DNA of 64,000 nt from Sulfitobacter marinus (GCF_900116285.1 NZ_FPAJ01000001.1:1043135-1107134); one strand, 5' to 3'; positions 1-9,070 are shown, numbered from the stretch's first letter. A program made the numbers and translations. Notes: generated by a model from the letters alone, not told the origin.

Positions 1-668
1 AAATCAAGGCTAACGACCTTTGTATAGGGTGGGATCGCATAAATGCGCTGCTCGCGCCCCGCGCCGAACAGTTGAATGCCTGACATTTCCAGCTTGGGAT
101 TGTCGAATTTTGGGATCGGGGACGGGTCCATCACATAGCGCCCCTCAACCTTGACCGGATAGGCATAGGCCGTTGCAATATCGCCATGCTGGCTGATGTC
201 TTCGTACAGCTTCACATGCATCAACCCGTATTCCTCAAGTGCATGCATCTTGCGGGTCTCGACCTCGGAGGGTTCGAGAAAGCGCAAAGGTTCGGGGATC
301 GGCACTTGGTAAACGATGATTTGGTCGTCGCGCAGCGCCTCTTCGGGAATGCGATGACGGGTCTGAATGACGCTGGCCTGTGATGTGGCCTCGGTCACGG
401 CGACGCCTGCGGTCTTTTGAAAGAACCGGCGGATCGACACGGCGTTGGTTGTGTCATCCGCCCCTTGGTCGATAACCTTGAATGTATCATCGGGCGTCAG
501 CACCGCCGCCGACACCTGCACCCCGCCCGTGCCCCAGCCATAGGGCATCGGCATTTCGCGGCTGGCAAAGGGCACCTGATAGCCGGGGATCGCAAGCCCC
601 TTGAGGATCGCACGGCGGATCATCCGTTTGGTCTGTTCATCGAGATAGGCAAAGTTGTAATCGCTCAT
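1..668 (-). CDS. phnJ: Carbon-phosphorus lyase core subunit PhnJ (partial, C-terminus outside window)
   Basis: PhnJ is the radical-SAM enzyme that breaks the C-P bond of ribose-1-phosphonate-5-phosphate inside the PhnGHIJ core complex in the cytoplasm. The visible 222 residues begin MSDYNFAYLDEQTKR and carry the family's conserved IPGYQVPFASREMPMPYGWG stretch. The cysteines of the Fe-S site lie near the C-terminus of the family and are beyond the left edge, so they cannot be checked here. The start ATG overlaps the phnI stop (ATGA), as in an operon, and phnK and later phn genes would be expected further left. Confidence 0.95.
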   Translation of the reverse strand, partial: MSDYNFAYLDEQTKRMIRRAILKGLAIPGYQVPFASREMPMPYGWGTGGVQVSAAVLTPDDTFKVIDQGADDTTNAVSIRRFFQKTAGVAVTEATSQASVIQTRHRIPEEALRDDQIIVYQVPIPEPLRFLEPSEVETRKMHALEEYGLMHVKLYEDISQHGDIATAYAYPVKVEGRYVMDPSPIPKFDNPKLEMSGIQLFGAGREQRIYAIPPYTKVVSLD

Positions 669-1753
669 TCCGCGGCCTCCCGGCTGATATTATCATGCGC
701 TTCGCGGCGCAGCTTGCGGATCAGTTCCAGTTCGGATTGGAAATCGACGTAATGGGGTAGTTTGATATGCTCCAAAAACCCTGTCGCCTGAATGTTATCG
801 CCATGATATAAAACGAATTCTTCATCCTGCGCTGGTGCGCCGAGGTTATCCTCGCCCAGTTCTTTCCAGCGTAATGCGCGGTCGACCAAGGCCATGGAAA
901 TCGCCTTGCGTTCGGTCATGCCAAACACCAGCCCATAGCCGCGGGTAAACTGCGGCGGTTGCGTTTTTGAGCCTTGAAACTGGTTGACGGTTTCGCATTC
1001 CGTCACGGTGATCTCTCCGATCTCGATGGCAAAGCCCAACTCGGGGATTTCCATTTCAACGGCGACCGTCCCGATGCGCAATTCAGCGACAAAGGCATGG
1101 TTGCGCGCGTATCCACGTTGGGTGGAATAGGCCATGCCGAGCAAAAACCCCTCGTCCCCCCGCGTCAGCGATTGCAGGCGCAAGGCGCGGCTTGCGGGCA
1201 ATTCCAACGGCGTGCGGGTCAGATCGTCTGGTACTGCGTCGCCGGTCGGTTCGGTCTGGATCAACCCCTCGCGGTCCAGAAAGGACATGATGTGGGGCGT
1301 CGCAGCGTCTGAAGGCGCGGCTGTCGGTACATCTGCACCCTCGCCATCAGCGGCCAGTTTGAAATCCAGCAACCGGTGGGTGTAATCAAAGGTCGGCCCC
1401 AGAACCTGCCCCCCCGGCGCGTCTTTGAAGGTTGCCGACACCCGCCTGTCGCAAGCCATGTCTTCGGTCTCAATCGGGTTCGATCCGCCAAAACGCGGCA
1501 AGGTGGTGCGATAGGCGCGGATCAGAAAGATCGCCTCGATCAGATCACCGCGCGCCTGTTTGATCGCAAGGGCGGCAAGATCGGGATCATAAAGCGACCC
1601 TTCGGCCATGACACGGTTCACGGCCAGCGCCATCTGCTCGCGGATTTGCGCGACGCTTAGCTCGGGGATAGCGGTATCGCCGCGCCGTTCATCCGCCAGC
1701 CACGCATGGGCATTATCAATGGCGCGCTCGCCGCCTTTTACAGCAACATACAT
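665..1753 (-). CDS. phnI: Carbon-phosphorus lyase core subunit PhnI
   Basis: PhnI is the nucleosidase-like subunit of the C-P lyase core complex that, with PhnG, PhnH and PhnL, attaches the phosphonate to ribose in place of adenine. The 362-residue product has the usual family length and begins MYVAVKGGERAIDNAHAWLADERR, a typical PhnI N-terminus. It overlaps phnJ by four bases and phnH by one, so translation of the set is probably coupled. No damage is visible. Confidence 0.95.
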   Translation of the reverse strand: MYVAVKGGERAIDNAHAWLADERRGDTAIPELSVAQIREQMALAVNRVMAEGSLYDPDLAALAIKQARGDLIEAIFLIRAYRTTLPRFGGSNPIETEDMACDRRVSATFKDAPGGQVLGPTFDYTHRLLDFKLAADGEGADVPTAAPSDAATPHIMSFLDREGLIQTEPTGDAVPDDLTRTPLELPASRALRLQSLTRGDEGFLLGMAYSTQRGYARNHAFVAELRIGTVAVEMEIPELGFAIEIGEITVTECETVNQFQGSKTQPPQFTRGYGLVFGMTERKAISMALVDRALRWKELGEDNLGAPAQDEEFVLYHGDNIQATGFLEHIKLPHYVDFQSELELIRKLRREAHDNISREAAE

Positions 1754-2313
1754 CAGCCGACCCTCGTTGTGCGGGGCAGCGCCGCAAGGCGGTCGCCGCA
1801 GGTGAAAATGAAATCCAGCCCCAGCGGGAATAGTGCCGCGTTGGTTTGAAATCGCTGCGTTTCGGGCAAGGATAAGGTTGCTTTGTCCTTGATCCCCGGT
1901 CCGCGCAGGATCGCGTCGTCATTGGACAACGTCCGGCTTTCGACAATAACGGTGGCCGACCGGTCGGGATATTGCGCCGTGCCAATCGGAAAATCCGACA
2001 GCGGCAATTCATCCCATGCGCCAAGGGCAAACATCGCGCCCCGCGCATCGGTAAAGGGGGCACCGGTATGAAAGGTAATCCAGTCACGCACCTGCGGCGT
2101 GTCATGGCTGGCCGCAAGAAAAACGGGCGTTTCCGGATCGCATAATGTCAGGACGACAACACCGGCGGCCATGCTCATCGGGGACGGAGGGTGCGCGCCC
2201 TGCACGCGGGCAATGTCGCCGGGGCGTGCCATCGCCGTCATCACCGCACGAAAGGCATGGGATGCATCAACGGGCAGATTGGCAAAGCCGCCTTCAAGGG
2301 TTTGTGCCTGCAT
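1753..2313 (-). CDS. phnH: Phosphonate C-P lyase subunit PhnH
   Basis: PhnH is a structural subunit of the C-P lyase core complex PhnGHIJ. The 186-residue protein matches the family in length and in its opening (GGFANLPVDASHAFRAVMTAMARPG). It shares one base with the stop of phnG and one with the start of phnI, so it is the second gene of the minus-strand operon phnG-H-I-J. Its role is assigned from family and context; the sequence looks intact. Confidence 0.94.
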   Translation of the reverse strand: MQAQTLEGGFANLPVDASHAFRAVMTAMARPGDIARVQGAHPPSPMSMAAGVVVLTLCDPETPVFLAASHDTPQVRDWITFHTGAPFTDARGAMFALGAWDELPLSDFPIGTAQYPDRSATVIVESRTLSNDDAILRGPGIKDKATLSLPETQRFQTNAALFPLGLDFIFTCGDRLAALPRTTRVG

Positions 2314-2768
2314 CAGTCTTCCCCCCGCACCATGGTATAGAAATCAACTTTGGTTGCGGCTGCCTTGGCCGCGCGCCCGGTCTTGCGGGCCGTCATGGCA
2401 TCGCGCAACGGGGTCAAAACTACTGCCTCGACCGTTTCGGCCGCATCCGTTTGCATCAGCGCATCAACCAAGGCCGCGTGGAGCGCATGGTCTTTCTCCC
2501 TGCCTTGCACATAGCCATGCCCAACCGTTCCGTCGGCCAACCTGACAGAGGCGCGAGTGACGGTCATTTCGCCCAAGTTGAACGCCGCACCAACGGCCCC
2601 TGCCCGCCCCCGAACCATAACGCCGCCAATCTCGGGGCTGCGCAAAACGGTATGGTCGGGCGTCATGTTCAGCGCCGCCCAATGACGGGCAACATCTGAG
2701 GCCGCAGATTTGGCCAAAAGACCAAGCCAGCTTTTTCGCGACGCGTTTGGATCACTCATCATATTCAT
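2313..2768 (-). CDS. phnG: Phosphonate C-P lyase subunit PhnG
   Basis: PhnG is the small subunit of the C-P lyase core complex. The 151-residue product has the usual length and the conserved ARHWAAL, PEIGGVMVRGRAGAVG and GYVQGR segments seen in PhnG. It is the first gene of the minus-strand C-P lyase operon. The start is 93 bp from the divergent regulator phnF, with an inverted repeat in between (2783-2800), which suggests PhnF control. An alternative start two codons inside (a second Met) would change little. Confidence 0.93.
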   Translation of the reverse strand: MNMMSDPNASRKSWLGLLAKSAASDVARHWAALNMTPDHTVLRSPEIGGVMVRGRAGAVGAAFNLGEMTVTRASVRLADGTVGHGYVQGREKDHALHAALVDALMQTDAAETVEAVVLTPLRDAMTARKTGRAAKAAATKVDFYTMVRGED

Positions 2769-2782
2769 CTAGACACCTTCTT

Positions 2783-2800
2783 TAGTTGCCTATACAACTA
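2783..2800. promoter_or_regulatory. Candidate PhnF operator between phnG and phnF
   Basis: The sequence TAGTTG-CCTATA-CAACTA is an 18-bp inverted repeat midway between the divergent phnG and phnF. Read on the minus strand its centre, TTGTATAGGCAA, is one base away from the consensus known for HutC-type GntR regulators (yGTmTAkACr). Related GTCTAG half sites flank it on the phnG side. Binding by PhnF is inferred. Confidence 0.5.
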
Positions 2801-2861
2801 GACAAATACTACTCAACAACTCTCATGCTGCCAATCCCCCATAATATGAAGTTTTCATGAC

Positions 2862-3575
2862 ATGACCCGTCGCACACCGATCTGGAAAGCCATTGCCGAC
2901 ACTGTGTGCGGAGATATCACCGGCGGTGTCTACTGCGCCGGTGACAAGCTGCCGACCGAAGCAACCCTTGCCGCGCGCTTCGGCGTTAACCGGCACACGG
3001 TGCGTCAGGCCTTGGCCGCTTTGGCCGATGAGGGGATCGTCCATGCAAGGCGCGGTTCGGGTGTTTTCGTGACCATGACGCCAACCGATTATCCCATCGG
3101 CCGCCGGGTCCGGTTTCACCAGAACCTGACCGCTGCCGGGCGCACCCCCGCCAAAACCGCCCTGCTGTTGGAAACCCGCCCCGCCAACGCATCCGAGACG
3201 GACGCCCTGCAGATCGCCAGCGGGGCAAAGGTACATGCCTACGAGGGTCTGTCGCTGGTCGAAAACCTGCCCATCGCGCTGTTTCGCAGTGTCTTTCCCG
3301 CCGACCGTTTTCCTGAAATGCTCGACTATCTACGTGCTGATCCTTCGGTGACAGCAGCTTTGGCCAAATGCGGTGTGGAGGACTATACCCGAGCATCGAC
3401 ACGGGTGAACGCAAAGCTGGCCACCGCCACACAGGCGCTGCATCTACGGATTGCCGAGAACGCACCAATTTTACGCACCATCAACGTGAATGTCGCCCCC
3501 GATGGCACCCCGATCGAGGTCGGGCGCACATGGTTTGCCGCAGATAAGGTGACATTGACGCTGTCAGACCCATAA
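2862..3575 (+). CDS. phnF: GntR/HutC-family transcriptional regulator PhnF
   Basis: PhnF-type regulators repress phosphonate genes and respond to a small ligand through a chorismate-lyase-like (UTRA) domain. The 237-residue protein has an N-terminal winged helix at about residues 5-72 (LPTEATLAARFGVNRHTVRQAL, then GSGVFV) and a UTRA domain from about residue 90 to the end. It is divergent from phnG-H-I-J, with a candidate operator between them. The ATG start puts the winged helix at the expected distance from the N-terminus. Confidence 0.9.
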   Translation: MTRRTPIWKAIADTVCGDITGGVYCAGDKLPTEATLAARFGVNRHTVRQALAALADEGIVHARRGSGVFVTMTPTDYPIGRRVRFHQNLTAAGRTPAKTALLLETRPANASETDALQIASGAKVHAYEGLSLVENLPIALFRSVFPADRFPEMLDYLRADPSVTAALAKCGVEDYTRASTRVNAKLATATQALHLRIAENAPILRTINVNVAPDGTPIEVGRTWFAADKVTLTLSDP

Positions 3576-3587
3576 CCCCCGGCGCGA

Positions 3588-4202
3588 CTATTCATAGCGC
3601 TCCAGAAAAGCCTCAGCCGTAAGGGTCCGGAAATCGGTCAGCGTCTGCCGCAATCGGTCATGGGGCCAATCCCACCATGCCAGCGCCATCAGCCGATCTG
3701 CAATATCAACGGTAAAACGCGCCCGCAACGGCACAGCGGGGATGCCCGCCACGATCATGTAGGGCGCGACGTCTTTGGTCACGATTGCGCCTCCTGCCAC
3801 CACCGCACCATGACCGATGGTCACTTCTGGCCGGACTTGTGCGCCGTGGCCCAACCATGTGTCATGCCCGATGACCGCGCGCCTCGTGCGTCTGTGGTCG
3901 AACCAAGCCGCATCGTGATCTGCATCGTCAAAGTAGTCGCCCGACCGATAGTGAAAGTGATGCAAGCTGGCCTTGTCCATCGGGTGATCCGTGGCCCCGA
4001 TCCGGACAAAGGCCGCGATATTGGCGAACTTGCCCACGGCGGTATTGGCAATGTCACAATATCTGTCGCAATAGGCGTAGTCGTCGAAATGGCTATGCGC
4101 CAATCTGGTCCCGCGTCCGATTTCGACAAAGGCTCCGAAACGCGCATCATTCACCTCGCAATCAGGGTGGAGAAAGGGCGCATCCGCTTTCAATCGCGCC
4201 AT
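3588..4202 (-). CDS. Hexapeptide-repeat acetyltransferase of the phosphonate cluster
   Basis: This 204-residue protein belongs to the left-handed beta-helix (hexapeptide) acyltransferases that recur inside phn operons and are annotated as phosphonate-metabolism transferases. Hexapeptide-type repeats are visible (for example VTIGHGAVVAGGAIVTKDV at about residues 128-146), together with the chloramphenicol-acetyltransferase-like HDTWLGHGAQV segment. Its ATG overlaps the stop of the upstream phnE copy (TGATG), so it is the last gene of the phnC-D-E-E operon. The exact acceptor is unknown; detoxification of aminoalkylphosphonates is a guess from context. Confidence 0.85.
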   Translation of the reverse strand: MARLKADAPFLHPDCEVNDARFGAFVEIGRGTRLAHSHFDDYAYCDRYCDIANTAVGKFANIAAFVRIGATDHPMDKASLHHFHYRSGDYFDDADHDAAWFDHRRTRRAVIGHDTWLGHGAQVRPEVTIGHGAVVAGGAIVTKDVAPYMIVAGIPAVPLRARFTVDIADRLMALAWWDWPHDRLRQTLTDFRTLTAEAFLERYE

Positions 4203-5491
4203 CAGCCATCGCCCTTGATCAGCTTCCGGCGCAACCAGCCGGACAGGCTGTCCATCGCCATGACCAGCAAGATGATCAAAACGATGTAATAGGTGACCTC
4301 TTCCCAGTCCTTTTGGGTCGCGATGGCCTGGGTCAACAGCAAGCCGATGCCGCCACCGGTGATTGCCCCGATAATGGTCGCCGATCTGGTATTGGATTCA
4401 AGGTAGTACAGCACCTGGCTTATCAGGACCGGCAACACCTGCGGGAAGACCCCGAAACGATAGCGTTGCATCGGCTTGGCCCCTGTCGATGTGATCCCTT
4501 CGATCTGCTTTTCATCCACATTCTCAAGAGCTTCCGAGAACATCTTGCCGAATGTGCCTGTGTCCGTCAGCAAGATCGCAAGCGAACCGGTCAGGGGTCC
4601 GGGGCCGAACGCGCGGCTTAGCACGATGGTCCAGATCAACCCGTCCACACCGCGCAAGAAATCAAACACCCGCCGCGCGGCAAAGCGGAAGATGCCCAAG
4701 GGGGTAAAGTTACGCGCCGCCAAAAAGGCCAGCGGCAAGGCAAAGATCGCCGCACCAAAGGTGCCCAGAAACGCCATCAGCAAGGTCTCGAACAAGGCCC
4801 AAAGCACATCCCCGTGCCGCCACATCTTATTGGTCCAAAAATCCTGCCAGATCGCCCCCGCCTCACCGCTCAGGGCATGCCTGGCCAGCTCAACAGGTCC
4901 CATGCCATAATAGGGGCTGTCGAGTGTGAAAAAGAACAGCTCCCAGCCGTAGCTGTATTTGAACACCTCGGCGCGGGCGCGGGTGATTGTAAAGCGCCCC
5001 GCATCGGTGGCGATCATAACGCGGTTCTTTGAGGCGTTGATATAATCAGGCAGATCACCTCTCGGAAACACCGCATTCACGCCCGTGCCATTAGGCCGCG
5101 CCGTCACCACCCCGTAGCCGGGAATGTCATAGCTGACCTGAGGCCCCAGGGTGATTACATGGCCCTTACCCAGATCAACCACTGTGGCATCGCCCAAGCT
5201 GACCCAATCGGGCGCGGTGCCGCCGGGGTATTGCCCCTTGCGCTCGCCCTCGACCGAGATGGAAATCGCCCCGTCTCGGTTATTCTGCGCAACATGGGTT
5301 TTGTAGCTGTAGCTGTCAGACAGCAGCGTGCGGGCGTTGTTCAGGTTGATCCGGTCGCCAAGGCCCGCCACATCGAAAGAGACGAAAATATAGGCAAAAT
5401 AGGCCAGAATGACCAATGGCACGGCTATGGTCAGGCGTTTCTTGCGGCTGAATGCCGTCAGCGTGGCAGCATGAAGGGTGGCGGTTGTCAT
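4202..5491 (-). CDS. phnE: Phosphonate ABC transporter permease PhnE (long copy)
   Basis: Inner-membrane permease of the PhnCDE phosphonate importer. The protein is 429 residues: one N-terminal membrane segment (about 20-40), roughly 180 residues of mostly soluble sequence, then the conserved permease core from about residue 235 with a coupling-helix region (EALENVDEKQIEGITSTGAKPMQRYRFGVFPQVLP) contacting PhnC. It is longer than the neighbouring 294-residue copy because of the extra soluble part. The start overlaps the stop of that copy (ATGA), so the two are translated together and may form a heterodimer. Confidence 0.93.
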   Translation of the reverse strand: MTTATLHAATLTAFSRKKRLTIAVPLVILAYFAYIFVSFDVAGLGDRINLNNARTLLSDSYSYKTHVAQNNRDGAISISVEGERKGQYPGGTAPDWVSLGDATVVDLGKGHVITLGPQVSYDIPGYGVVTARPNGTGVNAVFPRGDLPDYINASKNRVMIATDAGRFTITRARAEVFKYSYGWELFFFTLDSPYYGMGPVELARHALSGEAGAIWQDFWTNKMWRHGDVLWALFETLLMAFLGTFGAAIFALPLAFLAARNFTPLGIFRFAARRVFDFLRGVDGLIWTIVLSRAFGPGPLTGSLAILLTDTGTFGKMFSEALENVDEKQIEGITSTGAKPMQRYRFGVFPQVLPVLISQVLYYLESNTRSATIIGAITGGGIGLLLTQAIATQKDWEEVTYYIVLIILLVMAMDSLSGWLRRKLIKGDG

Positions 5492-6372
5492 AGGATCACC
5501 TGTGGGTTTGCGGCACCATGGGTCAGTCGGTTGCGCAGCAGACCCGATAGCTGGTCCACAACGACAATGGTCAGGAAAAGTAGGATAAAGATCGCTGCGG
5601 CTTCGTCGTATTTCCCGATGCCCCAGCTCATGGTGTTACGCAGGTCATAGCCAATGCCGCCTGCCCCGACAAAACCTAGGATAGCCGAGGCACGGATATT
5701 GATCTCGAACCGTAACAGCGCGTAGCTTAGATAGTTCGGTGCGACCTGCGGGATGACGCCGAGCACCATCCGCTGCGTCCAGCCTGCCCCGACCGAGGCC
5801 AGCCCTTCGACGGGTTTGAGAGAAGCGTTTTCATTGACCTCGGAGAACAGTTTACCCAAGGCCCCAACGGAATGCAGCGCAATCGCGATCATCGCAGGCA
5901 CAGGCCCGCCGCCCAGCATAAAGATCAGCACCAAGGCGATGACGATTTCAGGGATGGCCCGCAGGATATCCAGCACCCGGCGCAGCGGGTTCACCAGCCA
6001 TGGCACGGGCGCAAAACCGCGCGTGACCAGCAAGGACATCGCCAACCCCAACAAACCGCCGATCAGGGTCGATGCCGCGGCAATGTTGATTGTCTCGATC
6101 AAAGACGGAAAATACTTGATCAGATAGCCGGGCATCAACGGTGCACGTTCAAATGCCTCGCTGAACATGGCGGCCGGAAAGTCGAAAATGTGGGAAAGCC
6201 CGTCCCAAAAGCCGCCTGCATTCCGCTTGTCGGCGGTGTAAAAGCCCGACACCAAAAGCGCCAAAAACACCACCATCATGATGAAATTCATCAGCCGCTT
6301 CTTCTTGATATGCTCAAGATATGCGCCGCCATCTGTGGTGGCATTCCCGCCGGTTTCTGTCTTGTCTGCCAT
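5488..6372 (-). CDS. phnE: Phosphonate ABC transporter permease PhnE (short copy)
   Basis: Second inner-membrane permease subunit of the PhnCDE importer, 294 residues. A membrane segment near residues 30-48 is followed by the permease core with several helices and a coupling loop (SEVNENASLKPVEGLASVGAGWTQRMVLGVIPQV). Paired phnE genes are common in Rhodobacterales phosphonate operons. It lies 67 bp downstream of phnD and overlaps the long phnE by four bases. Confidence 0.94.
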   Translation of the reverse strand: MADKTETGGNATTDGGAYLEHIKKKRLMNFIMMVVFLALLVSGFYTADKRNAGGFWDGLSHIFDFPAAMFSEAFERAPLMPGYLIKYFPSLIETINIAAASTLIGGLLGLAMSLLVTRGFAPVPWLVNPLRRVLDILRAIPEIVIALVLIFMLGGGPVPAMIAIALHSVGALGKLFSEVNENASLKPVEGLASVGAGWTQRMVLGVIPQVAPNYLSYALLRFEINIRASAILGFVGAGGIGYDLRNTMSWGIGKYDEAAAIFILLFLTIVVVDQLSGLLRNRLTHGAANPQVIL

Positions 6373-6439
6373 GCCCTACCCCGCCTAAGTGACTGGCCCC
6401 GGACAATCCGGAGCCAGAAAAATCATGTAATCGACTGAT

Positions 6440-7348
6440 TTAATTTGATTTCGCCAGACGGGCGGCGACGATCGATGTATAGGCATCATGGGTGATCGGA
6501 TCGAAACCGCTGACTTCGCCGCCGGCAAGGGCCGCCGCGCATTCGGGATCAGTTTCGCCCATGGTGTCGATGATGTTTGTCACTGTCGCACGCACATCGT
6601 CAGGCAGGGCGTTGCGCAAAACAACAGGCTCGCCCGGGATCAGCTTGGAGCGCCAGATTTCGACCAAATCGTTCATATCAACAAGGCCCGCATCCACCGC
6701 TTTGCGCAGTGCACCAAAGGTATAACCGTCTTCCCAGTTGCCCTGTCCATCCGTCCAGGTCACGCCGCCATCCACGTCGCCATTGTTCACAGCAACGATG
6801 GTTTGTTCATGGCCGCCGGTGAATTTGACTTCGCCAAAGTAATCGCCGCTTTCCATGGAGGCACCGATCTGGCCGGGGATCTCGACCGACGGGATCAGAT
6901 AGCCGGAGGTGGAGTTCGGATCACCAAAGCCGAACACCTTGCCTTTCATGTCCTCAAGCGATTTTACGCCGCTGTCCACACGGGCAAAACCAACCGAGTA
7001 ATAACCGGTGCTGCCGTCAACATTGACCTTTACAAGGATCGGCGACACTGCGGTTTCATCCGCGATGTGAACCGCCGCATAGGAGGACGGGCCCATCAGT
7101 GACAGATCAATCGTGCCGCCCAAAAGACCCTGAATGACGCCATTGTAATCGGCAGGTGCAAACAGCTTGGTTGGCACGCCAAGAGCGTCCTCAATGGCAC
7201 CGCGCAAACATTCATTGCTGTTCATGCGGTCTTGGGCGTTTTCGCCGCCCAGAATGCCGATGCGGAATTCGTCAATGGCGTGGGTTTCGGCCCATGCCGT
7301 GCCCGCCAGCGCTGTCGTCAGAAGGGCAAGTGTGATCGTCTTTTTCAT
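6440..7348 (-). CDS. phnD: Phosphonate ABC transporter periplasmic binding protein PhnD
   Basis: Periplasmic substrate-binding protein that delivers phosphonates to PhnCE. The 302-residue protein begins with a clear signal peptide, MKKTITLALLTTALAGTAWA, cleaved before ETHAIDEF. Family landmarks follow, such as FRIGILGGENAQDR, LLGGTIDLSLMGPSSYAAVHI and FGFGDPNSTSGYLIPS. The longer open frame (to 7504) lacks a signal peptide and runs into the phnC side, so the ATG at 7348 was chosen. It lies 58 bp after phnC in the operon phnC-D-E-E-acetyltransferase. Confidence 0.95.
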   Translation of the reverse strand: MKKTITLALLTTALAGTAWAETHAIDEFRIGILGGENAQDRMNSNECLRGAIEDALGVPTKLFAPADYNGVIQGLLGGTIDLSLMGPSSYAAVHIADETAVSPILVKVNVDGSTGYYSVGFARVDSGVKSLEDMKGKVFGFGDPNSTSGYLIPSVEIPGQIGASMESGDYFGEVKFTGGHEQTIVAVNNGDVDGGVTWTDGQGNWEDGYTFGALRKAVDAGLVDMNDLVEIWRSKLIPGEPVVLRNALPDDVRATVTNIIDTMGETDPECAAALAGGEVSGFDPITHDAYTSIVAARLAKSN

Positions 7349-7406
7349 CTTTGGTCTCTCTTCAGTTGATGCACCCGGTGTTGGAGTGCGGGTAAAGGGG
7401 GTCGCG

Positions 7407-8225
7407 CTATAGCGCTGCGATACCGGCCAGGTGTTCCTTGGCCGGGGCGGTCGTTTCGATCTGGGTCGATGTTGTTGCCTCGGAAAAGCTGGCATCAGCG
7501 CCATAGATTTCGCGGGCGGCAGCGGTGGTCAGCAGCTCTGGCAACCCGTCAAAGACGATCCTGCCGTCACGCATCCCGATGACCCGGTCGCAATAGCGCC
7601 GCGCGGTGTCCAACGTATGTAGGTTGGCGATCACCATACGGCCGTCTTGTTCGTGGATGTCGCGCAGTGATTGCATCACCACCTGCGCATTCATCGGATC
7701 AAGCGAGGCAATCGGTTCATCCGCCAGAATAATCCGGGGGTCCTGCATCAGGGCGCGTGCGATGGCGACCCGTTGCTGCTGCCCCCCCGACAACGCCTCG
7801 GCGCGCTTTGGCGCGTGCTGGGCAATCCCGAGCCGTTCCAGAATGTCGATGGCGCGGTGGATGTCCTCGTCGGGGTACAGATTGAACATGGTGGACAAGG
7901 TCGAACGGCGGTTCAGGGTGCCGTGCAGCACGTTGGACACCACATCCATGCGCGGCACGAGGTTAAACTGTTGAAAGATCATGGCACATTGTGACTGCCA
8001 GCTGCGCTTGGCCGCGCCGCGCAGACCCGTCACATTCACGCCGTCAAAAGTAATCGCACCCGATGATGCATCCGTCAGCCTGTTCAGCATCCGCAAAAGC
8101 GTGGATTTTCCCGCCCCCGAGCGACCGATAATCCCGATCATCATAGGCTTATCGACAACAAAGCTTGCCGCATCCACGGCGGTATTCGCGCCAAATGTTT
8201 TGGTGATCTGATCAAATTGCAGCAT
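7407..8225 (-). CDS. phnC: Phosphonate ABC transporter ATP-binding protein PhnC
   Basis: ATPase that powers the PhnCDE importer on the inner face of the membrane. The 272-residue protein has Walker [10 protein letters not shown] (about residues 34-42), ABC signature [15 protein letters not shown] (about 145-159), Walker [14 protein letters not shown] and the switch histidine in ANLHT. It is the first gene of the minus-strand transport operon. Three 11-bp direct repeats upstream (8272-8304) may be a PhoB site. The C-terminus is about 20 residues longer than usual. Confidence 0.95.
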   Translation of the reverse strand: MLQFDQITKTFGANTAVDAASFVVDKPMMIGIIGRSGAGKSTLLRMLNRLTDASSGAITFDGVNVTGLRGAAKRSWQSQCAMIFQQFNLVPRMDVVSNVLHGTLNRRSTLSTMFNLYPDEDIHRAIDILERLGIAQHAPKRAEALSGGQQQRVAIARALMQDPRIILADEPIASLDPMNAQVVMQSLRDIHEQDGRMVIANLHTLDTARRYCDRVIGMRDGRIVFDGLPELLTTAAAREIYGADASFSEATTSTQIETTAPAKEHLAGIAAL

Positions 8226-8271
8226 AACGCCCCCTTCGTGTTGCGGTGTGCCTACGCAGCAATCGATTCAC

Positions 8272-8304
8272 TTTTGTGGTGGTTTGGTTATAGTTTTGTA
8301 ACAG
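8272..8304 (-). promoter_or_regulatory. Candidate Pho box upstream of phnC
   Basis: On the minus strand three consecutive 11-bp units read CTGTTACAAAA, CTATAACCAAA and CCACCACAAAA. PhoB binds 11-bp direct repeats of the general form CTGTnACAnnn, and phn operons are usually in the Pho regulon. The first unit fits well and the others are weaker. The site lies 47-79 bp upstream of the phnC start. Confidence 0.4.
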
Positions 8305-8376
8305 GCACCCGCGGCCTAGATAGAAAACACAGCCATTTCGGGCCAATCACTTCGCTGCCCAAGGGGAGAAAGCCAC

Positions 8377-8979
8377 GTGACGAAAACGGTCAATATTGAA
8401 AAACTGGATCGCCTTGTCTTATGGCTCATAGGCGCAATCTTGGTTTATTCAGCTGTCATCTTTGTCGCCGCATATCTCTCTGGTGTGCATATGGGCACAT
8501 GGGTTTGGGACCGGCATCAAAATCAGTTTTCCTGGTATTCGCGGCCAATCTTTATGATCCCTGCCGCCTATTACGCCTACCGGCGGAAACTATATCACGT
8601 GTTTGGGTTAATGGCCCTTCTTGCAACCAGCCTGTTCTGGTTCGATGCGCCGACGACGGTATCGCCAACCGTCAGCGCATATCTCCAGTGGGAAGAGCGC
8701 CTGTTCTTTACCAACACTAGTAAACTGCCCCTTGTCGCACTCACCTTGAGCGTCATCATTTTCCTCTTCCTGCTGTTTTACGCATTTTGGCAACGGAACG
8801 TTTGGTACGGCCTCGTGGTCATCAACGCCGGTACAATCCTAAAGATCATTGTCAGCATCGCCTTTGGACAAGAGGCAGGTATGGCCTCGATCATGCCATC
8901 GCTGACTAGCTTGTTGATCATCAACCTCTTTGCATGGGTTTTGTATAAACGCCGCCCTAAACCGTCACCGCCGCAATGA
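8377..8979 (+). CDS. Unrecognised six-helix membrane protein
   Basis: I do not recognise this 200-residue protein. It has about six hydrophobic segments (roughly residues 12-35, 52-66, 72-90, 115-138, 142-163 and 168-188) with short loops and a basic tail (KRRPKPSPPQ), so it should be an integral inner-membrane protein. The start is a GTG at 8377, supported by an AGGGGAG motif about 10 bp upstream. It precedes the ferric-reductase-like gene by 135 bp on the same strand, so a role in the same membrane redox unit is possible but not shown. Confidence 0.75.
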   Translation: MTKTVNIEKLDRLVLWLIGAILVYSAVIFVAAYLSGVHMGTWVWDRHQNQFSWYSRPIFMIPAAYYAYRRKLYHVFGLMALLATSLFWFDAPTTVSPTVSAYLQWEERLFFTNTSKLPLVALTLSVIIFLFLLFYAFWQRNVWYGLVVINAGTILKIIVSIAFGQEAGMASIMPSLTSLLIINLFAWVLYKRRPKPSPPQ

Positions 8980-9018
8980 CTGGCCATGCGCCCACAGATG
9001 CGCGCCTTTCTGAACAAA

Positions 9019-9070
9019 AGTTGATATATCTCAACTCCGCGATCCACGATGGCGTAGAAGATCCTTCTAC
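9019..9070. promoter_or_regulatory. Two short inverted repeats ahead of the ferric-reductase-like gene
   Basis: AGTTGA-TATATC-TCAACT (9019-9036) and GTAGAAG-ATC-CTTCTAC (9054-9070) lie in the 135-bp gap before the gene at 9115, with centres about 34 bp apart. The first could be an operator; the second could be an operator or a small hairpin. No regulator gene is adjacent. Confidence 0.3.
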
